NCBI RefSeq assembly: GCF_003444775.1
Contig: NZ_CP021081.1
Coordinates: 1,042,001-1,106,000 of the forward strand
Source: Deinococcus ficus
Lineage (GTDB): Bacteria; Deinococcota; Deinococci; Deinococcales; Deinococcaceae
Length of the DNA: 64,000 bases
Reading direction: 5' to 3'
A program made the position numbers and the translations under genes. Below are positions 7,819-19,903 of this stretch, in pieces; the first letter of the stretch is position 1, and each line of letters starts with the position of its first letter. The notes under the pieces were generated by a model. The model ran no database searches. It was not told the DNA's origin and saw only the letters and a list, made by a program, of their open reading frames with translations.

Positions 7819-9103
7819 TTTACCATCTAAAGATGGAATGACTAGAAATAGAATTATAGCAGCGGCAAAATTCATTTTAGTTTTGTCCATAATAAATTTA
7901 CACACCTTACGGAATGTATCGACGGTACTCTATATGTCCATATATGTTCCGGTAGTTCTCATGGTTTTAGTTGATTGCCTAATTAAAAGATCTCCTAGAT
8001 TCAATGCTTTCGGACTTCTGTTGATGATCTTTTGGATATTGGCAATGATTTATGGTTTTTTTATATCAGTGCAATTTATTTCCTTGCAAGGCGGCATATA
8101 CGGCCTAGTACGAATCCTATTCGCCTTTCCCATACTCCTTGCTCTTTATGCATACACAAATAACATAAATGATGTAAAGCATTTCTCCGGTTATGCTGTA
8201 ATCTTTTTTGCCATCGCTTCGCTTAGCCTACCATTACAGTTTTTAACCGGACCAATACCATGGTTCCCTGCCGAAGCAGAGAGAGCTGGCTTTGTCAGAT
8301 TCTCCTCTCTTATTGGAAGTTTAACATCAATAGGAGTTATAGTTGGGTCGTATATGACGCTGTCTCAAAAAACAGTGAAATATCAATATATCTGGCTGAG
8401 CATAATTGTGGTTTGTGCAGTGATATCGCTTTCGAAAGCCGCGATTGCTAATATCGGCATAGCCCTTACTATCCTAATTCTTCTCAACATAAAGAGTATT
8501 TCCAAGACTATAATAACACTTATCTTAGTTTGCGGTTCATTCATCGCATTATATTCCTCCGTTGATCAAATATCTAACCGGGTAAATGCTGTCCTAACAA
8601 GTTTTGGAGTATCAGTTGGAAACGAGCGTATTATAAATTATGACTACTCCTTTCGCGAATCGGCATTCGATCGACTAACCAAACTGCCACTGGACAATTA
8701 CAATAAATTAAGTGGCTTAGGCACTAATGCTGTATATCTCACTGGTGCTGGATTCGGAATGGCCTCAACCGCATTAGTCCCGGAAGCTGATTCACTTGCG
8801 ATTATGGCGCACAATCAATATGCTGAAAGTATTACGGTATTCGGCTGGCTAATTGGTGTGCTCATAAATATTTTGATTATTTCCTTCGCCTTTATAATAT
8901 TGCGAAAATATTTAAGGACCAAGGAGAGATTCTATCTAACGCTTTTCGCTGCTTATTCTATATTTCTAATTAACTCAATTTTTGCTAATGGTACAATATA
9001 TCAGCCCTCCTCCGCAACTATTTTCTATATCGCCATGTTTGTGGCCTGTAGTACAGATGGTAGATCATATAAAAATTTGCATTACAGTAATAAATATCGG
9101 TGA
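7799..9103 (+). CDS. Second Wzy / O-antigen ligase-like membrane protein
   Basis: This 434-residue polytopic protein has about eleven hydrophobic segments and a Wzy_C-like core: LSKAAIANIGIAL near residue 215 is the equivalent of the SR-gal motif, followed by an extracytoplasmic loop (about residues 250-350) and three terminal helices. ATG 7799 was chosen because GGAG at 7791-7794 sits at good spacing; a longer frame from 7757 overlaps more of the glycosyltransferase and has no ribosome site. It shares little visible sequence with the 3333-4823 protein beyond class features, so the two are not simple duplicates. It is the last gene of the island; AT-rich non-coding sequence follows up to the inverted repeat at 9228. 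Confidence 0.8.
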   Translation: MIPFLTNLPSKDGMTRNRIIAAAKFILVLSIINLHTLRNVSTVLYMSIYVPVVLMVLVDCLIKRSPRFNAFGLLLMIFWILAMIYGFFISVQFISLQGGIYGLVRILFAFPILLALYAYTNNINDVKHFSGYAVIFFAIASLSLPLQFLTGPIPWFPAEAERAGFVRFSSLIGSLTSIGVIVGSYMTLSQKTVKYQYIWLSIIVVCAVISLSKAAIANIGIALTILILLNIKSISKTIITLILVCGSFIALYSSVDQISNRVNAVLTSFGVSVGNERIINYDYSFRESAFDRLTKLPLDNYNKLSGLGTNAVYLTGAGFGMASTALVPEADSLAIMAHNQYAESITVFGWLIGVLINILIISFAFIILRKYLRTKERFYLTLFAAYSIFLINSIFANGTIYQPSSATIFYIAMFVACSTDGRSYKNLHYSNKYR

Positions 9104-9227
9104 TAATAAATTAAGATAAATTGTAAAATTCGGCAAGCAATGTAAATATAAAGAGGGTAGTAAATAAGAAAGAGCAGTGAGCCAGTCGAAGGACCTGCCA
9201 AGAGGGCTATGCGAAAAGTGGCCTGAG

Positions 9228-9262
9228 GCTCACCACTCTTCAAAACCGTTGGCGACGGGCAC
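9228..9262 (-). repeat. 35-bp inverted repeat, right copy bounding the AT-rich island
   Basis: This is a perfect inverted copy of 1462-1496. It lies 124 bases after the last island gene and only three bases before the -10 of the DUF3885 gene. Base composition changes from AT-rich to GC-rich at this point, so it marks the island boundary. The tip at 9229-9246 matches the IS4 end at 11947-11964 in 16 of 18 bases. Confidence 0.85.
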
Positions 9263-9265
9263 CGG

Positions 9266-9271
9266 TACACT
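9266..9271 (+). promoter_or_regulatory. -10 TACACT for the DUF3885 gene (leaderless)
   Basis: TACACT lies 8 nt before ATG 9280 and no ribosome binding site is present. Confidence 0.5.
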
Positions 9272-9279
9272 GAGACCAA

Positions 9280-9873
9280 ATGTTGTTGAGTCGTGTCTTT
9301 GACGTGTTCGGCCCCGCCGCCGTAGGACACGCCGTGTTCTACCATCACGAGCCAGCGCTTCGCTTTGAGCTGGCAGGCGGCGAAACGGTTGTAGATCGAT
9401 TCTCGCAGGCCTATGACCGGGCACGACTGATCGCGTCTCGGGCCTTTGAGCGCACGGAACGGGTCACCGTCGTCCTCGCGACGTATGTCATCAACGAGCG
9501 GACCGCACAGACGCAGCTTTCTCGAAGTGCACGCTCATGCGGCGTAGCGATTCCTCGGAAGCGGGAATCTGTCCTGTGGCCGAGCGATGACGCGGGCAAT
9601 CCAGCACGCCTCCTGATGGCGTTCGAAATGGATGTGGAGGCCGTCCCTCGCTTGCTTTGGGGTGTCCTGGCTCGAGAAGTCGGCGTGCGGCCCCGGTTGG
9701 ACGGCGCGTTGTACCTCGCAGACCTGGACCACGGGATCCTGGTGCATCCGTACGACGATCGCGGCATGGATGTGATTGGGCCGAACACTGAGCGGATCGC
9801 GATGCTGTATCGCGAATTTCAGGCTTGGCGGCTGGCCTATGATCACGAACGCATGGAAGGCTTTTTCTCCTAG
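9280..9873 (+). CDS. DUF3885 domain-containing protein
   Basis: This 197-residue soluble protein has the conserved DUF3885 features: an N-terminal ALRFELAGGE followed by a helical FSQAYDRAR segment, and near the C terminus LYLADLDHGILVHPYDDRGMDVIG followed by a YREFQAWRLAYDHERM helix. The function of this family is not known. ATG 9280 is placed by a TACACT 8 nt upstream. The 3' end overlaps the stop of the IS4 transposase pseudogene on the opposite strand by a few bases. The gene is GC-rich, unlike the island to its left. Because IS-end-like sequence lies on both sides (9229 and 11964), it could be a passenger of the IS4-type element, or simply host DNA caught between two IS remnants. Confidence 0.75.
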   Translation: MLLSRVFDVFGPAAVGHAVFYHHEPALRFELAGGETVVDRFSQAYDRARLIASRAFERTERVTVVLATYVINERTAQTQLSRSARSCGVAIPRKRESVLWPSDDAGNPARLLMAFEMDVEAVPRLLWGVLAREVGVRPRLDGALYLADLDHGILVHPYDDRGMDVIGPNTERIAMLYREFQAWRLAYDHERMEGFFS

Positions 9874-10672
9874 GACTCAAGACCTAGACCCGGAGACCGG
9901 TCCAAATTGGAGATGCGTGCAGTCAGAGTGCTCCAAGAGGCTGGGGAGGGATGCAGCAAAAGATCCTGTAGATGGTCCAGGCCCATTCGAAACACGGACA
10001 CCGCGCGGTGTCCGTGACTTTTGATCTGGACATTGGTACAGGCAGCCAAGACTTCCCCGGTTACAGCCGCCCAGATGAACGCCATGCTGACCACCGTCAG
10101 CAGCGTGGACACCCGCTCTGCGCGGGTCAGTCCCGTGTCCTCCAAATTGAAACCCCTGGTCTTCAGTGCGGCATGCAGGTTTTCCGCTTGCCAGCGTCGC
10201 GCATACCGTCGAAGGTTCGGTCCCACGTGCCCCCGGTACGCCAGGTACAGCGTCTCTCCAGCGGCGTTCTTCGTCGCGGCCACCCGAAGGGACACGCCGT
10301 AGATCAGGGTCTGGCGGCGCCAGACCCTGATCTCACCCGCCTGGAGGTTCTTGAACACGGCCCAGACCGGGAGGCAGTGTTTCCCGATGGTGGCGCGTGC
10401 TGGGAGTCGAATACAGGGCGCGATGCCGTGTTGGTCGAGGAACCCGAACCAGTGTCGCCCAATGAATTCGCGATCCGCGAGGAGGCACCGGATTGGCCGA
10501 CCCGGGCACAGCGTCAGGAAGCGATCTACGAGTGATTCCCGGACCCGGGAGTCACTGGCACCACCGTGTGGGAGCAGGGTCCACATCAGGGGCAGGCTGA
10601 ACCCGTTCCACACAGCGGAGAGCAGCAGGATGTTTACGTCCTGCTGACCGAGTCTCCAATTTGTCCGATCTA

Positions 10673-11615
10673 AAGTGCGTCTGAAAACCGTCAGGGTGGG
10701 CCTTTGGCCAGACGGCGGACCATCAACCGAATCATGACCTCGTACACCAGGTTCTCGGCGGTCTCGACCAGTGCCTCGTCATCTTTGGCCATCCGCCTGG
10801 ACTTGCCCAACCACGCAAACGTCCGCTCCACCACCCAGCGGCGTTTCAGCACCACGAACCCTTTCGGCACCTCCACGACCCGTGGAGGTGCGTCTTTTGG
10901 CGCCCAGGTGCCCTGCCAGCCGGACCAGGGATGTTTGACGATTTCCATCGTCCAGCCCAGGTGCGTCTTGATGTCCTCAGCGAGCTTTCCGGTGTAGCCC
11001 GCATCCGCCCACAGATGCCCCATGCGAGGAAACACATTGAGCAGATCGCGCAGGAGCAGGACCGCACCGGTGCGGTCCTGGATGTCCGCTTCATGCACCT
11101 TGATGGCCATCACTAGCCCCAGCGTGTCGACGAGCAGGTGACGCTTGCGGCCACTGACTTTCTTGCCTCCGTCATATCCGCGGGGTCCACCAGCCTCGGT
11201 CGTTTTCACCGATTGGCTGTCGATGATCGCGGCGCTGGGCGTCGCCTCCCGGCCTTCCCGGAGTCGAACCCACTCCCGCAGGGTCGTGTGCACAGCCTCC
11301 CACACGCCCTGCAGCCGCCAGACACGGTGGTAGTGATAAATCGTCTGCCAGGGGGGAAAGTCATGGGGCATTGCTCGCCAGGCAATGCCGCCGCGCAACA
11401 GATAGAAAATGCCGTCCAGGATCTCCCGCAGCGACCACTTCCGGGGGCGGCCGACAGGGGCCTCGGGAGGGAGAAGCGGACGAAGGACGTTCCACTCGGC
11501 ATCCGTGAGATCGTTTGGGTACGCAGGCCGGGTCATGTGCGCACCACCTCCGCCTCATCGTGCGCTCTCGTTCACGCAGAAAAAATACGCACCAGCACGG
11601 TTTTCAGACGCACTT
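10673..11615 (-). mobile_element. IS5-family element inserted at CTAG with TA duplication
   Basis: A perfect 22-bp inverted repeat (10670-10691 and 11597-11618, tip CTAAAGTGCGTCTGAAAACC) encloses one transposase gene. Comparison with the interrupted IS4 frame shows that the target was CTAG and that TA is duplicated (10671-10672 and 11616-11617), as known for IS427-type members of the IS5 family. The unit is about 943 bp and looks intact, so it may be active. Confidence 0.9.
10691..11536 (-). CDS. IS5-family transposase (DDE)
   Basis: This 281-residue transposase opens with DLTDAEWNVLRPLLPPE, the DUF4096-type N terminus of IS5 transposases, followed by GRPRKWSLREILDGIFYLLR and a DDE_Tnp_1 core: first aspartate in IDSQSVKT, KKVSGRKRHLLVDTLG, second aspartate in WADAGYTG, and the C-terminal RRWVVERTFAWLGKSRRM with the catalytic glutamate. 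All motifs are present in one frame, in contrast to IS427 members that need a frameshift. ATG 11536 is near the right terminal repeat; the stop lies in the left one. It is the insert that breaks the IS4 transposase. Confidence 0.93.
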   Translation of the reverse strand: MTRPAYPNDLTDAEWNVLRPLLPPEAPVGRPRKWSLREILDGIFYLLRGGIAWRAMPHDFPPWQTIYHYHRVWRLQGVWEAVHTTLREWVRLREGREATPSAAIIDSQSVKTTEAGGPRGYDGGKKVSGRKRHLLVDTLGLVMAIKVHEADIQDRTGAVLLLRDLLNVFPRMGHLWADAGYTGKLAEDIKTHLGWTMEIVKHPWSGWQGTWAPKDAPPRVVEVPKGFVVLKRRWVVERTFAWLGKSRRMAKDDEALVETAENLVYEVMIRLMVRRLAKGPP

Positions 11616-11946
11616 TAGGATGAGATCCACGGGACCATCCGGGAGGAACGACAGCGCGAAGCGGGGAAAGAGACTGTCTGGAAAGGAAAACTGCACAAAG
11701 CGGACCAGGCGTTGATATCGGGCAGCGACCGTGCCCGGCAGCTGAACATGCGTCTTCAGGCTGTACAGCACGACGGTTCGCGCTTGAATCACCGCCAGAA
11801 CGAGGGCCGTGAAGACCACCAGACGGCGGGCATCGATGGGAAAGGCAGACCGCAACGCGATTTGCAAGCTCTCGTGAGGGGGTCGGCTCCTGGGTGGTTT
11901 CATCGCAGAAACACCGTACAAGACAAATTTCCCCTACCCCATACCC

Positions 11947-11964
11947 GTTTTGAAGAGTAGTCAG
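11947..11964 (-). repeat. Probable right terminal repeat of the IS4-family element
   Basis: GTTTTGAAGAGTAGTCAG lies about 40 bases upstream of the IS4 transposase start, where its terminal repeat is expected, and pairs as an inverted repeat with 9229-9246 (16/18). Confidence 0.55.
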
Positions 11965-11981
11965 ATACCGCCCACCAAGAA

Positions 11982-12001
11982 AACCCCGCTCCGGCGGGGT
12001 T
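11982..12001 (-). terminator. Rho-independent terminator after the P450 gene
   Basis: AACCCCGC / GCGGGGTT form an 8-bp stem with a four-base loop; on the minus strand it is followed by TTC-TT. It lies 18 bases after the P450 stop. It may also act on the plus strand, where a CCTTCATTTTT follows. Confidence 0.75.
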
Positions 12002-12019
12002 CCTTCATTTTTGCCTTCT

Positions 12020-13387
12020 TCAGGCGAGCAGGCTCACCGCGTCGTGCCGCACGCCCTCCACGCGCAGCGCCAGCCGGCGGTCCGGGCTGGGGGTGGGCCG
12101 CGCCACCTCCCGCAGGCGGTACGCGGGGTCCAGGGACAGGTCCAGCGTTCTGAGCAGCGCCGCGGCGTTCAGCATCATCAGGCCCTCGGCCATGCCGCTG
12201 CCGGCGCAGGTGTGCGCCCCCACCCCGAACGGCGCGTACGCGCCCGGCTGGCGGTGCTCGGCGCGCTCCCGGGTGAAGCGGTCCGGGTCGAACCGCTCCG
12301 GGTCCGGGTAGAACCGCTCCAGGCCGTGCGAGACGGTCGTGCCGATGATCACGGTCGTGCCGGCCCTCAGGTCATGCCCGGCGAACGTCACGTCCTGCGT
12401 CAGGGTGCGGGTCAGCGCCGGCGCGATGGGGTGCAGGCGCAGCGTTTCCATCACGAAGCGGTGCAGCAGGGGGCTGCGGCCCAGCGCCTCGGCGTCTGGG
12501 GGGCCCTCCCGGAACAGCGTGTCCGCCTCGGCCCGCAGGGCCGGCAGGTACTCCGGGTGCCGGTGCATGCGGTACAGGATGAATGCCAGGCTGTTCGCCG
12601 CCGTATCCATCCCGGCGATGAACGCGCCCATTACGGCCATGCGCTGGTCGGCCGGACTCCACAGGTCTGGGCGTTCCTGCGTGGCGGCCAGCACGCTGTC
12701 CACCAGGTCCGGCTCGCGGCCGGCCTCGGCGGGCGGGGTGCGGCGGTGCGCGTCGATCAGTCCGTCCACCATGCGGGAGATCGCGGCCTTGCTGCGGCGG
12801 TACCCCGGGAGGGCGAGCATCGCCCGCGGCTGCTGCCGGGTCACGGTGACCATCAGGGCCGTCTGCACGAAGCGCAGCATGTCCGCCATGTAGGGCCGGG
12901 CGGTGCCGTTCACGACCAGCCGCGCGAGCTGCTCGGTGATCACGTTCTTGCTCCACTCCGCGACCGGCAGCGTGTCCCCGGCGCGGAAGGGCGCGAGGTC
13001 CTCCGCGGCCACGCTCAGGGCGCGCGGCAGGCCCGCCACGAACGCCGACCGGGCGTAGGACGGGCCCTCGACGCGGCGGTAGTGGCGGTGCACCTCGCCG
13101 TCCACGCTGATCAGCGACTGCCGGACGCCCATTTCCAGGTCGTTGGGCCGCCACGCTTCCTCGGAGCGCAGGACCTGATGGCCTTCTTTCATGGTGAAGA
13201 GGTTCGCCTCCGGGCCGGCCAGCGCCGTGAACCGCTGGCCCAGGGCGCTCACCTGAAAGACCGGCCCGTACGTCCGGTAATGCCGGGTCAGGAAGGGCCG
13301 CAGGCGCGGCGTCATCAGGTCCGGGAGGTTCCCGATGAGAGGGCGGCCGGGAACGACGGGGAGCGTTCGGGAGGACGGGAGGGCCAT
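12020..13387 (-). CDS. Cytochrome P450
   Basis: This 455-residue heme monooxygenase has the P450 landmarks in order: the proline-rich N terminus (PVVPGRPLIGN), I-helix AGMDT at about 258-262 for oxygen activation, ExxR (ETLR) at about 314, a PDPERFDPDRF meander near 361-371, and the heme-binding loop PFGVGAHTCAG with the axial cysteine at about 394. Histidine replaces the usual arginine two residues before that cysteine, a tolerated variant. No transmembrane anchor is seen, so it is probably a soluble bacterial type needing separate ferredoxin and reductase, which are not nearby. The substrate is unknown; Deinococcus P450s of the CYP287 kind act in carotenoid metabolism, but I cannot assign this one. 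It stands alone, next to the IS region. Confidence 0.92.
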   Translation of the reverse strand: MALPSSRTLPVVPGRPLIGNLPDLMTPRLRPFLTRHYRTYGPVFQVSALGQRFTALAGPEANLFTMKEGHQVLRSEEAWRPNDLEMGVRQSLISVDGEVHRHYRRVEGPSYARSAFVAGLPRALSVAAEDLAPFRAGDTLPVAEWSKNVITEQLARLVVNGTARPYMADMLRFVQTALMVTVTRQQPRAMLALPGYRRSKAAISRMVDGLIDAHRRTPPAEAGREPDLVDSVLAATQERPDLWSPADQRMAVMGAFIAGMDTAANSLAFILYRMHRHPEYLPALRAEADTLFREGPPDAEALGRSPLLHRFVMETLRLHPIAPALTRTLTQDVTFAGHDLRAGTTVIIGTTVSHGLERFYPDPERFDPDRFTRERAEHRQPGAYAPFGVGAHTCAGSGMAEGLMMLNAAALLRTLDLSLDPAYRLREVARPTPSPDRRLALRVEGVRHDAVSLLA

Positions 13388-13392
13388 GCTTC

Positions 13393-13398
13393 ATGCTA
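13393..13398 (-). promoter_or_regulatory. -10 TAGCAT for the P450 gene (leaderless)
   Basis: On the minus strand TAGCAT is 5 nt before ATG 13387, without a ribosome binding site. Confidence 0.4.
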
Positions 13399-13434
13399 GG
13401 GCAGTTGCGTCCCGCAATGATCGCATTCTCCGGG

Positions 13435-13734
13435 TCAGTCCGGCACGTTCACGGGCCGCGCGGCGTCCAGCCACCCGTGATCCCGCAGGAACGCCCGGAA
13501 GGCCGCCAGTTCGGCCCGGCTCGCCTCGCGCTCGGCGTCGTCGAGGGACCGCAGCCACGCCTCGCCGGTCAGGGGCGTGAACCCCAGCAGCGGCGCGGGC
13601 GCGCCCAGGAACGCCTCGAAGCGGTCCAGGCCGGTCTGGCCGGGCCGGGTGGCCCGAAAGGCGTTCAGGGCATCGCGCAGCATGATCGGCAGAGCGGACG
13701 GGAAAGACGCAGGGGTGGGAAGGTTCGTCTGCAT
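13435..13734 (-). CDS. Small hypothetical protein
   Basis: This 99-residue protein was not recognised. It is mostly helical and soluble in appearance, with a charged central segment (SLDDAEREASRAELAAFRAFLRD, residues about 65-87) and no signal peptide or membrane helix. Codon usage (strong G/C at third position) is that of a real gene here, but no ribosome site or clear -10 is seen before ATG 13734. It lies between the P450 gene and the divergent helicase gene; no functional link is visible. Confidence 0.5.
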   Translation of the reverse strand: MQTNLPTPASFPSALPIMLRDALNAFRATRPGQTGLDRFEAFLGAPAPLLGFTPLTGEAWLRSLDDAEREASRAELAAFRAFLRDHGWLDAARPVNVPD

Positions 13735-13870
13735 TCGGACAGCCTGCCCCTGGCCGGTCAGCCGGGCCTCAAGGGCGTGTCAGCCGGCCGTCAACGGAGC
13801 GCCTGGGTCTTCATATCGTCCTAGGCGTAACCACAGTCCCTCACTTCATGCCGGACATACCCGCGCCTGC

Positions 13871-13876
13871 TACACT
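13871..13876 (+). promoter_or_regulatory. -10 TACACT for uvrD (leaderless)
   Basis: TACACT sits 6 nt before GTG 13883 and no Shine-Dalgarno is present, so this hexamer fixes the start. Confidence 0.6.
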
Positions 13877-13882
13877 TCTCAG

Positions 13883-16085
<2,203 letters not shown>

Positions 16086-16099
<14 letters not shown>

Positions 16100-17027
16100 C
16101 CGGCCACTCCTCCATGAGGTGCCCCACGCGACCGGCTGGCATATCCAGCAGGCCGCTCAGTCCGCGCGGATGAACGGGGCGGGCCTCCAGATCGGCCAGC
16201 GGCACCCACTGGAACGCCAGCTGCCCGGCGTCCCGCACGCGGCTGCCCTCGCTTGGCAGCGGCCCGGTTGCCTCAACGAGGTAACACAGGCCCAGCTGCT
16301 GGCGGCCCCGGCCAGGATCGAAGCCCTCGATCAGGCCGACCAGCCGCGCCGAGGCGGCCGGCACGCCCGTCTCCTCGAAAAACTCGCGGTGGGCGGCACT
16401 GCGGCTGTCCTCGTGCAGCTGCACGGACCCGCCCGGCAGAAACCAGAAGCCGGACCCCGGCACCGTGTTCGTGAGGAGGTGCCCGTCCTGCACGCAGAGC
16501 AGGTGGACGCGCACCTGCACCTCCGTCCCGTGCACGTCCAGCCGCAGGTCCGGCCCGGGCACACTGGCGCCCTCGTGGTGAATGACGTGCCGGAACTCGC
16601 CCTCCGGCACACCCAGCAGGGGCAGGGCCGCCGTGGGGTAGATGGGCGTCCCGCTCTCCGCATGCGGATCGGTCCACTCCAGGTGGTTGGCGGCCTGGTC
16701 CGCCACGCGGAAGGCCGTCACCGGCAGGGCGTCTGGGGCAGGGACGTGGTAGTAGACGCCCAACTCGTGCCAGCGCCGGCCCTTCAGGGTGAAGAAATTC
16801 TCCACGAGGCCCGCCAGGGCCAGCGGTCCGGCGGGCAGGCCCGTCTCCTCCTGCCACTCGCGGGCCGCGCCCCGCGCCAGCGTCTCCCCGGTGCGCAGGG
16901 CGCCGCCCGGCAGGTTCCGGAAGGGATAATCCCCGGCCTCCACCAGCACCCGGCCGTTCCTCTGGCACAGCAGCACCGCGCGGACCGCGAACACCGCGTC
17001 GTTTACCAGCAGCCTCAGATCACCCAC
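16086..17027 (-). CDS. Tandem Nudix hydrolase (two Nudix domains)
   Basis: This is one chain of about 313 residues with two complete Nudix domains. The box GX5EX7REUXEEXGU is intact twice, near residues 42-64 (ending REWQEETGL) and near 200-222 (ending REFFEETGV), each after a typical nucleotide-binding strand and LPGG turn. Nudix enzymes cleave nucleoside diphosphates linked to another moiety; the substrates here cannot be told. The two halves differ enough that each may have its own substrate. GTG 17027 is preferred because AACACT lies 6 nt upstream in the leaderless pattern; TTG 17069 in the same frame is the alternative. Deinococcus genomes are known for many Nudix genes. It is convergent with uvrD. 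Confidence 0.88.
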
Positions 17028-17088
17028 CGCGCCAGTGTTCCGGACCGCGCCGCGCGTCACATCCGCCAATTGACGCAGCGCAGCAAAA

Positions 17089-17112
17089 ACGGCCCCGGAA
17101 CCCCGGGGCCGT
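17089..17112 (-). terminator. Rho-independent terminator after the 5'-nucleotidase gene
   Basis: A perfect 10-bp stem ACGGCCCCGG / CCGGGGCCGT with a four-base loop is followed on the minus strand by TTTTTG. Confidence 0.85.
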
Positions 17113-17130
17113 CCGCGCGCCGAGGCGGGC

Positions 17131-18813
<1,683 letters not shown>

Positions 18814-18820
18814 GCGGGCC

Positions 18821-19903
18821 TCATTGTACGCAGTCCAGGGTCAGGCGGATGTCTCCCCCGGCGGGGGGCGCCCGGTCCGGAACTGCCTGCGCGGCCGCCC
18901 CCGTCGCCGGACGCAGGCCCAGGTCGGCCAGCATCGTCCAGTCGGCCTGCGCGGCCTGTCCCTCCTCCGTCAGGTAGTTGCCCAGGAAGATCGAGTTGGC
19001 GATCAGCAGCGCCAGCGGTTGCAGGCTGCGCAGGTGTAGTTCCCGCCCGGCCGAGGCCCGCAGTTCCGCGCGCGGGTTCGTCAGGCGAAACAGCGCCAGC
19101 ACCCGCAGGCACCACCACGGCGTGAAGTGCGCGGTGGTCTGCGCGCCGTCCAGTGCCGCGCCGGCGATGGGCATCAGGAAGTTCACCGGAATGGAGTCCG
19201 CGCGGCGGGCCCGCAGCGTCAGGGCAAGGTCCACGATCTGCTCCGGCGTTTCCCCCAGGCCCACGATCACCCCCGAGCAGGTGCTCATGCCGGCCGCCGC
19301 GGCGTGCGTCAGGGTCTCCACCCGGTTTGCGTACGTGTGCGTGGAGCAGATGTCCGCGTAATGGTCCTCGTGGGTGTTCAGGTTGTGGTTGTAGGCGTCC
19401 ACCCCCGCCTCTCTCAGGGCCTGGGCCTTGCGCTGCCCGTCCTCCCCCAGCAGCAGGCCCATGCAGGCGCACACTTCCAGGCCCGTGTTCGCCTTGATCT
19501 GGCGCGTGGCCTCCGCGACCTGCCGCACCTCGCCCCAGGTGCCGCCGCGCCCGGACAGCACGATGCAGTACCGCTGCGCGCCCGCCGCCTCGGCCCGCCG
19601 GGCGTCCGCGAGCATCTCCTCCGGGGTGCGCACCCGGTAACGGGGAATGCCAGTATCCGCGCCCTTCGCCTGCGAGCAGTACGTGCAGTCCTCGGCGCAC
19701 AGCCCGCTTTTCGCGTTCAGCAGGACGTTCACCTTCACGGTGTCCCCGAACGTCTCACGCCGCACGCGCCACGCGGCGTCCACGAGCTTCAGCGTGTCGG
19801 TGTCCGGTACGTTCAGGACCGCCAGGCCCTCGGCGGGGGTGAGGGGGTCGCCGCGCAGCACGCGGGCGGTCAGGGCATCGAGATCAAGGAGGGAAGACGT
19901 CAT
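18821..19903 (-). CDS. bioB: Biotin synthase (radical SAM)
   Basis: This 360-residue radical SAM enzyme inserts sulfur into dethiobiotin, the last step of biotin synthesis. The SAM-cluster motif CAEDCTYC (CxxxCxxC) lies near residue 71; the ligands of the second, sacrificial cluster appear as Cys in VCACMG and STCSG, with NHNLNT and the Arg-containing C-terminal barrel region also conserved. The extra C-terminal tail of about 25 residues ([13 protein letters not shown]...) is not part of the core. No other bio gene is nearby, so the precursor must be made or imported through other loci. The gene starts at ATG 19903 behind a TAATCT hexamer that sits inside a 9-bp inverted repeat. Confidence 0.96.
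   Translation of the reverse strand: MTSSLLDLDALTARVLRGDPLTPAEGLAVLNVPDTDTLKLVDAAWRVRRETFGDTVKVNVLLNAKSGLCAEDCTYCSQAKGADTGIPRYRVRTPEEMLADARRAEAAGAQRYCIVLSGRGGTWGEVRQVAEATRQIKANTGLEVCACMGLLLGEDGQRKAQALREAGVDAYNHNLNTHEDHYADICSTHTYANRVETLTHAAAAGMSTCSGVIVGLGETPEQIVDLALTLRARRADSIPVNFLMPIAGAALDGAQTTAHFTPWWCLRVLALFRLTNPRAELRASAGRELHLRSLQPLALLIANSIFLGNYLTEEGQAAQADWTMLADLGLRPATGAAAQAVPDRAPPAGGDIRLTLDCVQ

Larger units (their letters stand above)
9870..11921 (-). pseudogene. IS4-family transposase, split by an IS5-family insertion
   Basis: The N-terminal part (11921 down to 11618) and the C-terminal part (10671 down to 9870) are one gene. Deleting 10673-11615 and one copy of the TA duplication makes a continuous frame through DLILDRTNWRLGQQDVNILL, restoring the first catalytic aspartate motif LDRTNW of IS4 transposases. 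The second aspartate is in LLADREF and the C-terminal signature YARRWQAENLHAALK fits Y-x2-R-x3-E-x6-K exactly. The rebuilt protein is about 365-370 residues, normal for the family, with no other disruption, so the IS5 hit is probably recent. The start may be ATG 11903 rather than TTG 11921. As it stands the product is broken. Confidence 0.9.
9229..11964 (-). mobile_element. Candidate IS4-family element carrying a DUF3885 passenger, interrupted by an IS5-family element
   Basis: The 18 bases at 9229-9246 and the reverse complement of 11947-11964 match at 16 positions (CTSACYACTCTTCAAAAC), in the orientation expected of terminal inverted repeats, and they enclose an IS4 transposase plus DUF3885. 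Without the inner IS the unit would be about 1.8 kb. No target duplication is visible at these ends, and the same end sequence also occurs at 1462-1496, so the true left end may have been lost by recombination. The right end is more secure than the left. Confidence 0.4.

Noticed and set aside
10667..11621. GAT/GAT as a 3-bp target duplication of the IS5 element
   Set aside because: Closing the gap with GAT gives the wrong frame in the IS4 transposase, while TA restores LDRTNW exactly.
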